From positions 1 through 50,853 of the forward strand of contig JAGFJA010000044.1 of the NCBI GenBank assembly GCA_024103005.1: a DNA stretch of 50,853 bases, read 5' to 3'. Positions within the stretch are counted from its first letter, which is position 1; every line of letters starts with the position of its first letter. The notes under the pieces are model-generated. The model was not told the origin of the DNA, made no database searches, and saw only the letters and a program-made list of their open reading frames with translations. This document shows positions 33,338 through 41,756 of this stretch, in pieces. The stretch is from Saprospiraceae bacterium. GTDB taxonomy: Bacteria; Bacteroidota; Bacteroidia; Chitinophagales; Saprospiraceae. A program made the translations under genes and the position numbers.

Positions 33338-34345
33338 ATGGATCAAATGACTATTACCGCCATCATACCTGTATTCAATGCCGAAAACACGCTGCATCGG
33401 GCGGTTGACAGCCTGCTTAAGCAAACCAGAAAGCCCGAAGAAATTATTCTGGTGGACAACAACAGCAGTGATGGAAGTCTAGACATCATGACTGGTTATA
33501 AAGAAAAATATCCCAATTTGATAAATATTCTTACCGAAAAAAAGCCCGGTGCCAATGCGGCGAGGAATGCCGGAATACGCATAGCTAAAGGTGTATGGAT
33601 ACAATTGCTGGATGCAGACGATGAATTGATGCCTGAAAAACTCCAACACCAAACAAAAATGATTTCTACCTATCCGGACGCCGACCTTATCATAGCTCCT
33701 GCAAAAGTACTTTCCGGTATTGACTATACTTTTGTAAAAACCATTAAAACTAATCCGGATTTTTTCATCGGCCTTATAAATTCGCAAATGGGTATTACAA
33801 GTTCCAATCTTTGGCGGCATTCTGCACTAACAGAAATTGGGAACTGGGATGAAATCCGCACTTCAAGCCAGGAATATTTCACAATGCTGGAATTTGTCAA
33901 AAAAGGAAAGAACATCATCATTGATACTTCGCTCCATACCATCGTGTATGAATATCCTGAAAGTGTGTCCAAAAGCAAGCTTCCGGAAAGGGAATGGTCA
34001 ATCACTCGAAGCAAATTAATCTATTTTGAAAAGCTGCAGGAATTTTTTAAAGAAAATAGCAAAACATCTATGTTGCCAAAAATGTCAGAAAAGATATATC
34101 AAAATCTCTATGCCTATCTAATCAATCATGGTCCCGATCAGGAGGGAGAATTGAAGAAATTCCTAAATGATCACCATCAAAAGTTGAATCCGAAACTTTT
34201 TGTGGTAACTTATCTGCATCAAGTATATGCTGAAAAAGTGTCCAACAAAAAAAAATTCACCAAATATTTCAAATTCTTTTATGAGGCAATTAAAGGATTA
34301 AATAGATTATATTCAAGCTATCAATACCTTCAATCAGCCCGCTAA
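33338..34345 (+). CDS. Family 2 glycosyltransferase
   Basis: 335-residue GT-A fold glycosyltransferase using nucleotide sugars on the cytoplasmic side. The N-terminal TAIIPVFNAENTLHRAVDSL and ILVDNNSSDGS form the nucleotide site. The DxD-like motif is LLDADDELMPEKL (about 90). The C-terminal part (about 230-335) is helical and does not match a known domain by eye. Coupled to the ABC exporter (2-base gap), it probably builds the glycan that the exporter moves. It converges with the other family 2 glycosyltransferase, stop to stop 5 bases apart, without a terminator. Confidence 0.93.
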   Translation: MDQMTITAIIPVFNAENTLHRAVDSLLKQTRKPEEIILVDNNSSDGSLDIMTGYKEKYPNLINILTEKKPGANAARNAGIRIAKGVWIQLLDADDELMPEKLQHQTKMISTYPDADLIIAPAKVLSGIDYTFVKTIKTNPDFFIGLINSQMGITSSNLWRHSALTEIGNWDEIRTSSQEYFTMLEFVKKGKNIIIDTSLHTIVYEYPESVSKSKLPEREWSITRSKLIYFEKLQEFFKENSKTSMLPKMSEKIYQNLYAYLINHGPDQEGELKKFLNDHHQKLNPKLFVVTYLHQVYAEKVSNKKKFTKYFKFFYEAIKGLNRLYSSYQYLQSAR

Positions 34346-34350
34346 AACAT

Positions 34351-35214
34351 TCAAAATTTTCTCCACAAATACATCATCCGCAACTTCACGATACGAAGTA
34401 GAGTATACAATCCGCCAATCAGCTTCACCTTCTTGAAGATCAACTCACGAGCTATATCCCGATAACCACATGCTAAGGCGACATAAGATTTCTTGATATA
34501 AAAGTCATTGAGTGCTGCCGACTTCGGATAAGCCTTGCCATAATCATCGCTGATCTCATCATATAGGGTATCCATGGCACGCAACTCGATGGCCATCGTA
34601 TGTCGGAAATCATCCTCCGTGTAAATCTTGGAAGTGATGTAATAATGATATGACGGCTTGCTGGTAAATACGAAGTCAACGTTCTCTCCCACCAAGCCCA
34701 GCCACAGCTTGTCTTCCCAGTAGTCATACCGGAAGGGTAATTCAAGAAAATATTCCCGCTTCGCTGCAAATGTAATATTGCCCTCATTGGCAGCATAGCG
34801 CAGTCGATTACCGTCGAACAATGAAGCCTTTTTCCAATGACTTTTCCTGCCGTCCTCCATCTTCATGATATCGGAAATAGCGATACATTCCGGCTTTCGG
34901 CTGAATATTTCTTCAAAGGCCGACAAATAACCCGGAGCAAGCGCATCGTCTGCATCCAGAAAGGTGATAAAATCTCCTGAACTTTGCAAGATGCCGTGAT
35001 TTCTGGCTTCACTCCGATCTGGAAAAGTGCCGCGATAGATCTTTATACGCGCATCACCGGAATATGCTGCCATCGATACATCGAAGGCCTCATCTCCACC
35101 ATTGTCCACAATGATCATCTCCCAGTCCTCATAGCTCTGGTTGATGACGGAATCCACCGCACGACCAATGGTGGGAGCCATCCTGTACACCGGAGTTATT
35201 ATGGAAAACTTCAT
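34351..35214 (-). CDS. Family 2 glycosyltransferase
   Basis: 287-residue GT-A glycosyltransferase: FSIITPVYRMAPTIGRAVDS and MIIVDNGGDEAF form the nucleotide site, and the metal site is FITFLDADDALAPGYL (about 90). The C-terminal 90 residues are helical with a basic end (RIVKLRMMYLWRKF) that may touch the membrane. Its likely partner set is the convergent exporter and glycosyltransferase pair. Donor and acceptor are unknown. GC content is higher than in the neighbouring glycosyltransferase, so the two need not share an origin. Confidence 0.92.
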   Translation of the reverse strand: MKFSIITPVYRMAPTIGRAVDSVINQSYEDWEMIIVDNGGDEAFDVSMAAYSGDARIKIYRGTFPDRSEARNHGILQSSGDFITFLDADDALAPGYLSAFEEIFSRKPECIAISDIMKMEDGRKSHWKKASLFDGNRLRYAANEGNITFAAKREYFLELPFRYDYWEDKLWLGLVGENVDFVFTSKPSYHYYITSKIYTEDDFRHTMAIELRAMDTLYDEISDDYGKAYPKSAALNDFYIKKSYVALACGYRDIARELIFKKVKLIGGLYTLLRIVKLRMMYLWRKF

Positions 35215-35412
35215 TCGAATCTCATTTCGGCTTAAAACCTTTGGAATAGTAATTGCAATATTATTAAAATTTTGACTTCCAAAGGTTTTTGTTTAACCGT
35301 GCTTGCGAAGCAGGGATTAGAAGATCATATTCTATGTCAGCCAAGGAAATCATCCATCAAATTTCCCTTCTCCTTATGATTCGGACACAGAGATATATCC
35401 ACTGAGTTGCGA

Positions 35413-35473
35413 CAAAAAAAGGTGGTTTTGCCGGGATGGTGACTTAGATCATTTTTCTATCAAAACCACCTTT
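35413..35473 (-). terminator. Terminator that includes the end of a T9SS gene
   Basis: On the minus strand the arm AAAGGTGGTTTTG lies within the last codons of the gene at 35449-36924, and the matching arm CAAAACCACC with seven T follows after a loop of 30 bases. The long stem and T-run suit a Rho-independent terminator; the large loop lowers confidence. Confidence 0.6.
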
Positions 35474-36924
35474 CCTAAGAAATAAGTATTGCCGGCGACA
35501 TCCACACCCGTTATCAGGTAAACGCCACCCGGAGCATTTACATTCAATTCCAACCTTTCAGCATCTATCTTTTCGGCTTTTACGGCAACCCTGCTTCCAA
35601 GGATGTCTGTCATAAAAACTTTACTAAGGTTAATCTGTGGAGGGATGGTCATGTAAAAATGATTGGATGCCGGATTGGGACTTATGGTCACGCCTTCCAG
35701 GGAAGATATCTTTTTATTTGTAAGCAGGCTGTCGAGGTTGATGTCATGACCCCAGGTGTCATCACCATAATCGATAAATACGGGCAGATTGTAATCGAAT
35801 TCGACAAAACCCGCACAGTCCCAATACGTTGCAAAACCTCTGTTAAATCCATAATAATCACATTGGTCGGTAGCCATAGGTACACAGTTATCATCGTCAG
35901 GCGGACCAAAGAAAAAGGAAGACTTTTGGCGTGATTTGTTCATGAGAATATACCTATAAGTATTGTTTATATCATTCAGTGGAAAAAAAGTGTCAACCGG
36001 CTTATTGATTAGGATGGAGTCAAAGTCAATCACCTCGACCTTGACCGAGGTATCACTCTGCCATTTTTGTTCTGTATAAGAATAAGAAACATCAATAATC
36101 TGAACCCTTCGAGTAACTTTATTTGGAACATCCGAAAGTATTTCAAGACACTTAACTTTTTTATAATCAGGATATTGAACACCTATGCCGTACTTGGATT
36201 CAGCAGTATAGCCCTGCCCCGCCTTCATATCATACATATCCCGTGCACTAGGGTCAAATACCGGGAAGCCGGGACCGCCCGCCAATTCGACGGTATCCCA
36301 CTCAAAGGGAAAATAACGCAAATCGGGAAAAGAAAGAATACCGTGTTGCTTACTTACTACTATATCACCTGTTGACCATTGAATCTTGCTATTTGACCCT
36401 ACATATTGAAGTTGGATGACCTTGATACTATCATCAATAATTCCTCTCCAGGATGCTTGTTTTACAGAGACGATGGTTGCCATAATGCTATCATTGCTGG
36501 CTGCCATCCATTGATAGCCCGGACCTTTGGAATAATTAAGGAGGAGTTCATGTGTCTGTAAAGGGAAGTCCTTATCATAAACATTTTGATAAGAAAAGGT
36601 GGCTGTACCTTCACCATCATTCACCGATATCCGTTTTCCCATCCAGCTGTGATGTAATTTGAATAAACAATTTGGAGTACCATTATCTGTAACAACCAAG
36701 GTGTTATAAGGATAAAAATCGCGACTTTGTCCATTATTTATGACAGAGTCAATGGTTCCTCTCAAATACGTACTAGTTAAATCATAGTATTTTTTTGACG
36801 TTTCGAAGATGTATGGAGGTAAATTTTCTCTCAATGGTGAGTAATCTTGAGCTGTCACGCCCAAGGCATACATCATAGATAGAATAATCCAAATGTAAAG
36901 TCGAATGTTATGAATTGCTTTCAT
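35449..36924 (-). CDS. Secreted protein with T9SS type A sorting domain
   Basis: 491 residues. The N-terminal signal peptide (about 1-25, ending GVTAQ) is followed by a long region without a recognised catalytic motif and a typical T9SS type A sorting domain at the end: VTISPNPASNHFYMTI, VFMTDILGSRV and GGVYLITGVDVAGNTYFLGK. The protein should cross the outer membrane through the T9SS and be released or attached after cleavage by a PorU-type sortase. It is the last gene of a leftward group, 11 bases behind the 508-residue gene. The body is not similar by eye to a known enzyme; Cys in DNCVPMATDQCDYYGF and WDCAGF may form disulfides. Confidence 0.85.
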   Translation of the reverse strand: MKAIHNIRLYIWIILSMMYALGVTAQDYSPLRENLPPYIFETSKKYYDLTSTYLRGTIDSVINNGQSRDFYPYNTLVVTDNGTPNCLFKLHHSWMGKRISVNDGEGTATFSYQNVYDKDFPLQTHELLLNYSKGPGYQWMAASNDSIMATIVSVKQASWRGIIDDSIKVIQLQYVGSNSKIQWSTGDIVVSKQHGILSFPDLRYFPFEWDTVELAGGPGFPVFDPSARDMYDMKAGQGYTAESKYGIGVQYPDYKKVKCLEILSDVPNKVTRRVQIIDVSYSYTEQKWQSDTSVKVEVIDFDSILINKPVDTFFPLNDINNTYRYILMNKSRQKSSFFFGPPDDDNCVPMATDQCDYYGFNRGFATYWDCAGFVEFDYNLPVFIDYGDDTWGHDINLDSLLTNKKISSLEGVTISPNPASNHFYMTIPPQINLSKVFMTDILGSRVAVKAEKIDAERLELNVNAPGGVYLITGVDVAGNTYFLGKVVLIEK

Positions 36925-36935
36925 GACAAATATTT

Positions 36936-38462
36936 TTATAGTTTAATCCACTTAAGTGAACCTAATAATTTATGTTTTGAGTAAAATGAAATAATGTAAT
37001 TTCCAGGAATAAGATTATCAACTTTAACTTCAATAGTTTCATCTAAGCTATTTTTACCATGTATTACTTTTTCTCCAAAAGAATTATAAATGATGTAATC
37101 AGTCCAGATCAATGCATCATCATTTTTTCTGATTTGCAGATAATTTTTTGCAGGGATAGGGAATATGGTAATTGGAATGGTTTTGGGTATATCGAATATT
37201 AAAGTTGATAATACATAATCGATTACAGATGTATCACAGTTATAGCCGGGACAGCCATTTGGACCTATCTTAATCATCCATGTTTTTGATTTGATGGTTG
37301 AATCTTGAATTGTTTCATCTATTACGAATCTACCAGCCATACCAAATGATATCAGATTGCCAGATGGTAATTCGTGGCTAGAAAAAAGCTCGGCTGATCT
37401 CGTTGCTAAACTTATAGAGTCAGTGTATTTTCTGTCCCAAATAATATCACCATCGGGGCCTAAACGAATAAGCCATCCCATCAAAGTTTCTAAACTGACA
37501 GAAATATAATTTCCAGTAATGAGTATATCACCATTTGCCAGAGTAAAAACCCGTAGAAAATTTGATTCGGCTTTATTTCTAAATTTTTTCTCCCAAATAA
37601 TATTACATGAAGTATCAATCACATAAATAGTGGGAATATCAGGAAAAGTAAAATATTCTAAATTTTCTTTAGATGAGTAGGTGGTTACAGCGATATTTTT
37701 GTTTTTTAGAAGTGACATATTAATTGAGAATCCATTTGGTATACCTTTATACATTTTGGGTAGTTCCTTATACCATTTTTGATTGAAGGAGGTGTCAAAT
37801 TTCATGACTGCAGGCCACCTTTCATACTCACTACCGGGTTTTATATCATGCATAAACAACCCGAAATAAAATGAATCATTAAAATGATACATACTATGCA
37901 AATACCCTTTATAAGGTAATTTTATGTCAATTTCTCTTAATATTTCTAAATCTGTATTTATTTCTGTGATATGTATATTCTTATTGTATCTATCCTTTTG
38001 CTGTTGAAAAAAGTAAATTTTGTTATTTAACACAAAAAGTCCCTCAGTTACCTCAAAAGTATCAACATAAGTAGGAATAGTTTTAAGTTGAATACTCCCA
38101 TACAGAGGGTTATATTTTATCAATGTTATACTGTCTTCATATTTTCCGTTTTCCTTATAATTGTGAGCGATGGTAAATATTTTCTCCTGAAAAGAAACTA
38201 TTCCGTACATAATCCGAGTAGCAATATTCTTCTTTGTGTAAATTAAAGATTCATGGCCACTTGTATCAACCTTAATTAAGTTCATACCATATTTTCCGTT
38301 TCTGACATATCCCGCAGAGCAATAAAAAGTGTCATTCAAAAAAACGGAAAAAAAGTTACCTTCAGCTGTATCGCGATTGAAATCAAATGACTTAGCAAAA
38401 AAGGTTTGACCAAAGGCATAATTAAATATGAATAATATTGATATTGTTAAAATAAATTTCAT
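36936..38462 (-). CDS. Secreted beta-propeller-like protein with T9SS type A sorting domain
   Basis: 508 residues starting with the signal peptide MKFILTISILFIFNYAFGQ; the 15 codons before it are not typical and were left out. The body consists of repeated beta-strand units such as DGDIIWDRKYTDSI and DTSCNIIWEKKFRN, as in PQQ-like or Kelch-like propellers of Bacteroidota surface proteins. The end (IPITIFPIPAKNYLQI, DYIIYNSFGEKV, GNYIISFYSKHKLLG) is a T9SS type A sorting domain. The gene is AT-rich. A strong hairpin lies in the 53 bases before its start, between it and the beta-helix gene, and may separate the two transcripts. Function unknown beyond surface location. Confidence 0.85.
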   Translation of the reverse strand: MKFILTISILFIFNYAFGQTFFAKSFDFNRDTAEGNFFSVFLNDTFYCSAGYVRNGKYGMNLIKVDTSGHESLIYTKKNIATRIMYGIVSFQEKIFTIAHNYKENGKYEDSITLIKYNPLYGSIQLKTIPTYVDTFEVTEGLFVLNNKIYFFQQQKDRYNKNIHITEINTDLEILREIDIKLPYKGYLHSMYHFNDSFYFGLFMHDIKPGSEYERWPAVMKFDTSFNQKWYKELPKMYKGIPNGFSINMSLLKNKNIAVTTYSSKENLEYFTFPDIPTIYVIDTSCNIIWEKKFRNKAESNFLRVFTLANGDILITGNYISVSLETLMGWLIRLGPDGDIIWDRKYTDSISLATRSAELFSSHELPSGNLISFGMAGRFVIDETIQDSTIKSKTWMIKIGPNGCPGYNCDTSVIDYVLSTLIFDIPKTIPITIFPIPAKNYLQIRKNDDALIWTDYIIYNSFGEKVIHGKNSLDETIEVKVDNLIPGNYIISFYSKHKLLGSLKWIKL

Positions 38463-38477
38463 GATAGTTAAATTTAT

Positions 38478-38505
38478 GAGGTTGTCTAAAAAAATAGACA
38501 ACCTC
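38478..38505 (-). terminator. Perfect 11-bp hairpin between two T9SS genes
   Basis: GAGGTTGTCTA and TAGACAACCTC pair perfectly with a loop of six. On the minus strand only ATAAATTT follows, so the T-run is poor. It may be an inefficient terminator or a processing or stabilising structure that sets different levels for the two genes. Confidence 0.5.
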
Positions 38506-38515
38506 AATTGATTTT

Positions 38516-40528
38516 TTAAAGTTTAATGAATTTAATTACTCTGACATTATTATCAGAATTGAATTTTAAAATATATAAACCACTGTTATAATCAGAAATA
38601 TCAAAAGTTAATTTATTGATACCTTTATGTAAACCTTTATTGTAAAAAGTTTTACTTCCATTCATGCCAATAATTTCAATAACACTCTCGTCATTTGAAT
38701 CTGAGTTAATTTCTAAATTTATAATATTTGTTACCGGATTTGGATAAATTAGATCATTGAAATTATTGGATTTGCTGTCAATAACTATATTTTGATCGAT
38801 TTGGGTATAATCATTTGGTTGGAAAGATTTCTCATAGAACAACGCTAATAATCCTTTAGCATATCCTGAAGAAGGATTGGATTTAATATTTTTTAATTCC
38901 AACTTTAAACTATCTTCTACCGTAATGCTTTCAATTCCTAATTTGTGAAATTTAATATTTATTTCTTGAATTTCTAGAAAGTCTTGATCATCATCATTGC
39001 CTATTTGTATAGAGTTTAAATATTCTTCAGCCTTATTTATTAACCCCTTTTTTAGATATATTCCATATAATGTACGTTTAGAGTGGACACTACCTTCAGC
39101 TTCAAGCAATAGTTTTAATTCATTTAATTTATTTTGGTCATATAGTTCATGTGTTAATTTTTTTAATGAATTATAAATTAATTCTGAATTTTCATCATCA
39201 TTTGCTCCCCCATTATTCAAATAATTAAGTACTTCATTGTAACTTAAAAATTCTTCGCTTACCTTGATACAGCTTTCAATTATGGCACTTGTATAATTTT
39301 CATAATAATTATTAGTACCGCCGTCAGTCAAACTACCATTCGGGTCATGGCATGAAATATTATCGTTTAAATAATAATTGAAAGTTGTTGTATTTGATAT
39401 CGGGGCTACGATATTGATAATATTGGGAGTAAAGCAATTGTCAGCAGGAAAAATACTTGAACCAATAAATCCTCGTACAGATCCAATGGTATTGTTTACT
39501 GCTCTAACTAATCTTATGTCAACAGGATTTTCTTGGAATAAATTTTGCAAAAACTGGCATCCCACAGATGGTGATCCATTGGTCCCAGCGAAAAGGATAC
39601 CGGAATCAAACTCATTGAAAAAAGAATTACAACTTATATAATTATTATAGTTTGAGGTATTTTCAGTTTGAATACCTACTCTGAATTTATCAAATGAGTT
39701 TTCGCTGATCAAATAATTACTTTGACCTGAAACAGCTATTCCGTATCCCCCATTATAAAAATTGTTATTGACTATTTGTAAGCCATCTCCAAAGGCAGAT
39801 GAAGATGAATAAATCATAATCGGTATATCTGTAAAGTAATTTGGAATAGAAGATGAAGATCCAACTTCTAAAACGCTTGAATAAGGAGCAGTTTCATAGG
39901 ATTCAATCCCTTTATCATATATATTATTAAAACTACATCCATTTATAATTTTAGCTCCAAAATCAATTCCATATATTCCAAATTTATCTAAATTAAAGAA
40001 TCTTGAATTTTCAACTTTTAATCCATTCGTTTTCCAAATAGTTATTCCTCTACTATTAACACATTTGTTATCCGACTCAAAGAAATCACAATTAACTATT
40101 TTTGAAGTTTCAGTACTATCATATTTCATAAACTCAATTGCTCTTTCATTATTTTTAAAATCCATATTTTCACATACTACCAAACCACCAGTATAATCAT
40201 TCCATTGAGGCCAAGGTTGTCGTAACGGATTAGTTGAAATAGCATTATTAGCCATTTCTATTAATGCATTATTTTTAGCATAAACAACACCTGCTTTATT
40301 TGGGGTAAGGATGCCTAGGGGTAAGGGTTGAACTAAAGAGTTGTTACCTTCGACCATAATACCTTCCCACTTTATATTTTTACACATATTAGTGATATAT
40401 CCGCCATCAATAATCAGTCTTCCGCTTCTTTCCACGTAGAAAAAATTATTTGGTGCCATTCTAACTTCGCAAGTAATTGTTAATTGACCACCTGATTTTA
40501 TAGTTACATTTTGATTTAGTAGTTTCAA
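38516..40528 (-). CDS. Beta-helix and T9SS sorting domain part of the interrupted gene
   Basis: 670 codons after the TGA. From about 5 to 390, a right-handed parallel beta-helix is suggested by repeated units with Asn and small residues (LTITCEVRMAPN, IDGGYITNMCKNIKWEGIMVEG, VENSRFFNLDKFGIYGIDFG, GIAVSGQSNYLISENSFDKF). A helical segment (about 415-560) follows, then a T9SS type A sorting domain (LIYPNPVTNIINLEI, YNSGLYILKFNSDN). There is no signal peptide and the only early start codon is TTG, so as a separate gene this product would not be exported. It makes sense only as the continuation of the protease part. Confidence 0.7.
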   Translation of the reverse strand: MKLLNQNVTIKSGGQLTITCEVRMAPNNFFYVERSGRLIIDGGYITNMCKNIKWEGIMVEGNNSLVQPLPLGILTPNKAGVVYAKNNALIEMANNAISTNPLRQPWPQWNDYTGGLVVCENMDFKNNERAIEFMKYDSTETSKIVNCDFFESDNKCVNSRGITIWKTNGLKVENSRFFNLDKFGIYGIDFGAKIINGCSFNNIYDKGIESYETAPYSSVLEVGSSSSIPNYFTDIPIMIYSSSSAFGDGLQIVNNNFYNGGYGIAVSGQSNYLISENSFDKFRVGIQTENTSNYNNYISCNSFFNEFDSGILFAGTNGSPSVGCQFLQNLFQENPVDIRLVRAVNNTIGSVRGFIGSSIFPADNCFTPNIINIVAPISNTTTFNYYLNDNISCHDPNGSLTDGGTNNYYENYTSAIIESCIKVSEEFLSYNEVLNYLNNGGANDDENSELIYNSLKKLTHELYDQNKLNELKLLLEAEGSVHSKRTLYGIYLKKGLINKAEEYLNSIQIGNDDDQDFLEIQEINIKFHKLGIESITVEDSLKLELKNIKSNPSSGYAKGLLALFYEKSFQPNDYTQIDQNIVIDSKSNNFNDLIYPNPVTNIINLEINSDSNDESVIEIIGMNGSKTFYNKGLHKGINKLTFDISDYNSGLYILKFNSDNNVRVIKFIKL

Positions 40529-40534
40529 ATGATC

Positions 40535-41491
40535 TCACACTATATTTTCACCATTATTTATAACAATATCATTTGGGTTGAAATCACAAATTGTTATATA
40601 ATTTGGTTGAACCATATGGAGGGTTTCATATGCTTGAGCCCATTGACAGGGTGTCAGAGATTGCGCTCCCACATTATATCCCATTATGTTATTGCTTCCA
40701 CTATTCCAATTATCGCATGATCCGATTGTCCCGCAATTACCGGTACCTCCTCCATTATTGCATTCTGCAATAGCATCCAAATCAATTGATGCACAATTTT
40801 GAGCCCCATAGAAAGAATGGCAGAGCGATGCAGAATGTAAAAATTCATGAATCGCAACTCTTCCTATCGACCACCATCCAATAGTGCTATCTGATAATAT
40901 GCAATTTGGGTCTCCATAAACATTTATATAGTTTTGTGTAAGGGCTCCAGGACTAAAGCCATTTTGACATTTACCTGAAGATTGTGATTGAATAATAATA
41001 TTTAATACATAATCACCATATTCAAATGTAGTTGGACTTGGGTTGTTAGAATGAATCCATACGCCATTATGTAAATCATTGGTATTAGTTGAGTCTGAAT
41101 ATATTTCGAACCTAATTCTGCTGTCACCTATGAAATCTGAAGATTGTATGGGATTATCGTTTAAAGTTTGCATAATATCATTCATTTCTTGTATAATTAA
41201 CGGGCCGAATTTATTTGCATTTAGTTCATTCCAGTCAGAAACAGCTCCCCAATAAAAATTTGGGTATGTAGATTGATTGTTTACAATATGTACATTAACT
41301 CTGATTTTAATTATAGGTAGAGAATCGACTTCTCCTTTCGTTAAATCCAATAGACTACAAGAAAAACTTGGTTTGGCTGTTGTGCCGGTTGAGGGTAAGG
41401 TTAAAAATTGACTTGAAAGACAATCAATTGTATCTAATTCTTGGGCATGAATTGTATAATTAATATTTAATGTCAATAACATTAGTAACAA
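40535..41491 (-). CDS. Metzincin-like zinc protease part of the interrupted gene
   Basis: Zinc protease domain with HEFLHSASLCH (metzincin HExxHxxxxxH, Gly replaced by Ser at position 8) and a Met-turn in NNIMGYN, as in M43-like peptidases of T9SS cargo. Several Cys and an insertion with GGGTGNCGTIGSCDNW lie between the two. The frame starts at TTG 41491 or ATG 41482. Codons further upstream (IHKWRYF) continue a normal signal peptide (IHKWRYFLLLMLLTLNINYTIHAQ), but no start codon exists in this frame before the stop at 41557. The ATG at 41553 lies in another frame and would join it if the (GAATT)8 tract lost one unit. The C-terminus ends at the TGA. Confidence 0.75.
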   Translation of the reverse strand: MLLMLLTLNINYTIHAQELDTIDCLSSQFLTLPSTGTTAKPSFSCSLLDLTKGEVDSLPIIKIRVNVHIVNNQSTYPNFYWGAVSDWNELNANKFGPLIIQEMNDIMQTLNDNPIQSSDFIGDSRIRFEIYSDSTNTNDLHNGVWIHSNNPSPTTFEYGDYVLNIIIQSQSSGKCQNGFSPGALTQNYINVYGDPNCILSDSTIGWWSIGRVAIHEFLHSASLCHSFYGAQNCASIDLDAIAECNNGGGTGNCGTIGSCDNWNSGSNNIMGYNVGAQSLTPCQWAQAYETLHMVQPNYITICDFNPNDIVINNGENIV

Positions 41492-41508
41492 AAAATATCT
41501 CCACTTGT

Positions 41509-41548
41509 GAATTGAATTGAATTGAATTGAATTGAATTGAATTGAATT
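41509..41548. repeat. Pentanucleotide tract (GAATT)8 at the protease gene start
   Basis: Eight exact GAATT units. On the minus strand, ATG AAA ATT (start 41553) leads directly into the tract, and behind it the signal peptide IHKWRYFLLLML is in another frame. With 62 bases between ATG 41553 and codon 41491, seven or ten units would restore the frame; eight units do not. Typical layout of slipped-strand phase variation. Confidence 0.9.
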
Positions 41549-41670
41549 TTCATATTAAATAAATTTAAGTTAATAAAACGCTAATGTAATTAATAAATTT
41601 GAAGAAAACAAATTATTTTTTTTTCACTAAGTAATTTAATTTTTAGAGGAACTAGAACAAGATTTTTGTT

Positions 41671-41678
41671 TAACTTTG
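41671..41678 (+). promoter_or_regulatory. -7 element of the rightward T9SS gene
   Basis: TAACTTTG matches TAnnTTTG. It lies 78 bases before the ATG at 41757. TTTG was not found at the -33 distance. Confidence 0.4.
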
Positions 41679-41756
41679 TTTGAGGATTTATAATTTTTTC
41701 AATACCTTACATTGAAAAAAAGTACTTCCACTTGTCTTTTACCCCAAAAAAACACT

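Larger units (their letters stand above)
38516..41491 (-). pseudogene. T9SS metzincin-beta-helix protein, interrupted by in-frame TGA
   Basis: Two open frames, 40535-41491 and 38516-40528, are in the same frame and separated by a single TGA (40535-40537). Read through, the sequence GENIV-stop-DHLKLLNQNVTIKSGG has the pattern of Bacteroidota beta-helix starts, where the broken position is usually Trp (TGG to TGA is one base). The joined protein would have a signal peptide, a metzincin-type protease, a parallel beta-helix, a coiled tail and a T9SS type A sorting domain. TGA ends other genes here, so a general recoding is not supported. A sequencing error or a recent nonsense mutation is most likely. 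The start is also irregular: see the (GAATT)8 tract. Confidence 0.7.

Noticed and set aside
40535-40537. TGA read as Trp by an alternative genetic code
   Set aside because: TGA is used as a normal stop elsewhere in the window, for example at the EF-G-like and recombinase genes, and Trp is encoded by TGG throughout.
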